NCBI GenBank assembly: GCA_947377705.1
Contig: CANCGU010000033.1
Coordinates: forward strand, 1 to 16,336
Length of the DNA: 16,336 nucleotides
Origin: Comamonadaceae bacterium
Lineage (GTDB): Bacteria; Pseudomonadota; Gammaproteobacteria; Burkholderiales; Burkholderiaceae
Direction of reading: 5' to 3'
The notes under the pieces were generated by a model, which had not been told where the DNA came from, ran no database searches, and saw only the letters and a program-made list of their open reading frames with translations. The first letter of the stretch is position 1; each line of letters opens with the position of its first letter. Below are positions 15,698-16,336 of the stretch, piece after piece. The translations under genes and the position numbers were made by a program.

Positions 15698-15736
15698 GGA
15701 TAATCTAAATTCTACAAACGAGGTTTTCCTGTTTTG
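15698..15736. promoter_or_regulatory. amgK/lptD divergent intergenic region
   Basis: Only 39 bp separate the two divergent starts. On the minus strand TAGAAT (15714-15709) matches five of six -10 bases and would start the amgK transcript only a few bases before its ATG, which also lacks a Shine-Dalgarno. On the plus strand GATAAT (15699-15704) is a -10 candidate for lptD. I see no good -35 for either, so both calls are weak. Confidence 0.3.
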
Positions 15737-16336
15737 ATGTTGTTGCCTGATTTTCACCGCCAAATTCGCGCCCTGTCGTGGCTGGTGATGGGCATGCTGG
15801 CCGGACAAATCAGCGCACAAGCACAAACGGCCACGGGAACGCCCCTGGTTTTAAGGCCCAGCAGCTTGCTGCAAGAAGGCATTTCGTCTGAAACACGCAA
15901 GCAATTGCCCACGTATGTGCAAAGTGACACGCTCAACGAACGCACCAACCAACAAACGGTGCTCGAAGGCCAAGTGGTTTTGCGCCGTGGCGAGCTGTTG
16001 CTCAAAGCCGACAAGATTGATTACGACCAAGTCAATGATCTGGCGCAGGCGCGCGGCCATGTCTACATCAACCAATCTGGCAATGTGTACCAAGGCCCGG
16101 CCCTCGATTTGCACCTAGACGCTTTTGAAGGCTTTTTCACGCAGCCCAACTACCGGCTCCTGAAAAACAACGCCTACGGCAATGCAGATCGCATTGATTT
16201 TGTAGACCCCGCACACACCGTGATGCACAACGCCAGTTTCACCACCTGTCAGCGCAAGTCGGGCCACTTGCCGCCCAACATTGGCGTGGACAACATTGGT
16301 GGCTTGGAATACACACAGCCCTACTACTGGAACTTG
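15737..16336 (+). CDS. lptD: LPS-assembly protein LptD (3' partial)
   Basis: Outer-membrane LPS translocon barrel; with LptE it inserts lipopolysaccharide into the outer leaflet. The frame is open from 15737 to the window end (200 residues seen), with an in-frame stop at 15701-15703. A signal peptide is visible (basic start, then ALSWLVMGMLAGQISAQAQ, cut near residue 28-30). The N-terminal OstA/LptA-like domain follows: TVLEGQVVLRRGELLLKADK, IDYDQVNDLAQARGHVYI, then GPALDLHLD and GFFTQPNYRL. CQRKSG near the end has one of the Cys residues expected in LptD. The start is uncertain: ATG 15737 or TTG 15734, with only GAGG (15720-15723) as a possible ribosome-binding site. The barrel lies beyond the window. 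Confidence 0.93.
   Translation, partial: MLLPDFHRQIRALSWLVMGMLAGQISAQAQTATGTPLVLRPSSLLQEGISSETRKQLPTYVQSDTLNERTNQQTVLEGQVVLRRGELLLKADKIDYDQVNDLAQARGHVYINQSGNVYQGPALDLHLDAFEGFFTQPNYRLLKNNAYGNADRIDFVDPAHTVMHNASFTTCQRKSGHLPPNIGVDNIGGLEYTQPYYWNL

Noticed and set aside
15698..15826. 43-residue N-terminal extension of AmgK from ATG 15826
   Set aside because: It overlaps the divergent lptD signal-peptide region and has no conserved content; MSTPPIPQP at 15697 is the better start.

Overview
The window reads as a contiguous chromosomal stretch of a betaproteobacterium, most likely Burkholderiales/Comamonadaceae (Limnohabitans, Rhodoferax or Curvibacter-like). The reasons are uniform GC-rich coding with proteins typical of that group: an AhpC of the 'FNCPTE' type, a MetX/MetW pair, AmgK divergent from LptD, a bacterial SET protein with a post-SET motif, and a SWIB-tailed topoisomerase III. 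The genus is inference. I see no tRNA, rRNA, insertion sequence, prophage or CRISPR array.

Positions 1-4826 (+ strand) are an iron-uptake operon: a TonB-dependent siderophore receptor cut off by the window start, a PiuC/YbiX Fe(II)/2-oxoglutarate hydroxylase, TonB, ExbB, ExbD and the small protein HemP. Receptor, energiser and accessory enzyme are adjacent with short gaps or overlaps, so this is a nearly self-contained import unit. Positions 4971-7294 (+) hold the peroxide-detoxifying pair ahpC and ahpF, separated by 194 bp containing three successive perfect hairpins. Placing iron import next to peroxide defence makes physiological sense.

Positions 7317-8940 (- strand) hold a 66-residue membrane-anchored protein that resembles the N-terminus of a SPOR-family protein without the SPOR domain, a monofunctional biotin protein ligase (birA), and a SET-domain lysine methyltransferase with a post-SET zinc motif and lysine-rich tail. 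Divergent from the SET gene (+) is topB, a 990-residue topoisomerase III with two four-cysteine clusters, a histone-H1-like Lys/Ala linker and a C-terminal SWIB domain. The 110 bp between them contain long alternating purine-pyrimidine tracts able to form Z-DNA or a hairpin. This SET/TopB-SWIB pair, built from domains best known in eukaryotic chromatin (and in Chlamydia), is the most interesting part of the window.

Positions 12051-13813 (+) are metX-metW for methionine synthesis. They converge on rsmE and amgK (- strand, 13825-15697), a 16S rRNA methyltransferase and a cell-wall amino-sugar kinase. Divergent from amgK is lptD (+), which starts at 15737 and runs off the window end. All sizeable coding space is assigned. 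The longest non-coding gaps are 144, 194 and 110 bp, and each is described below.
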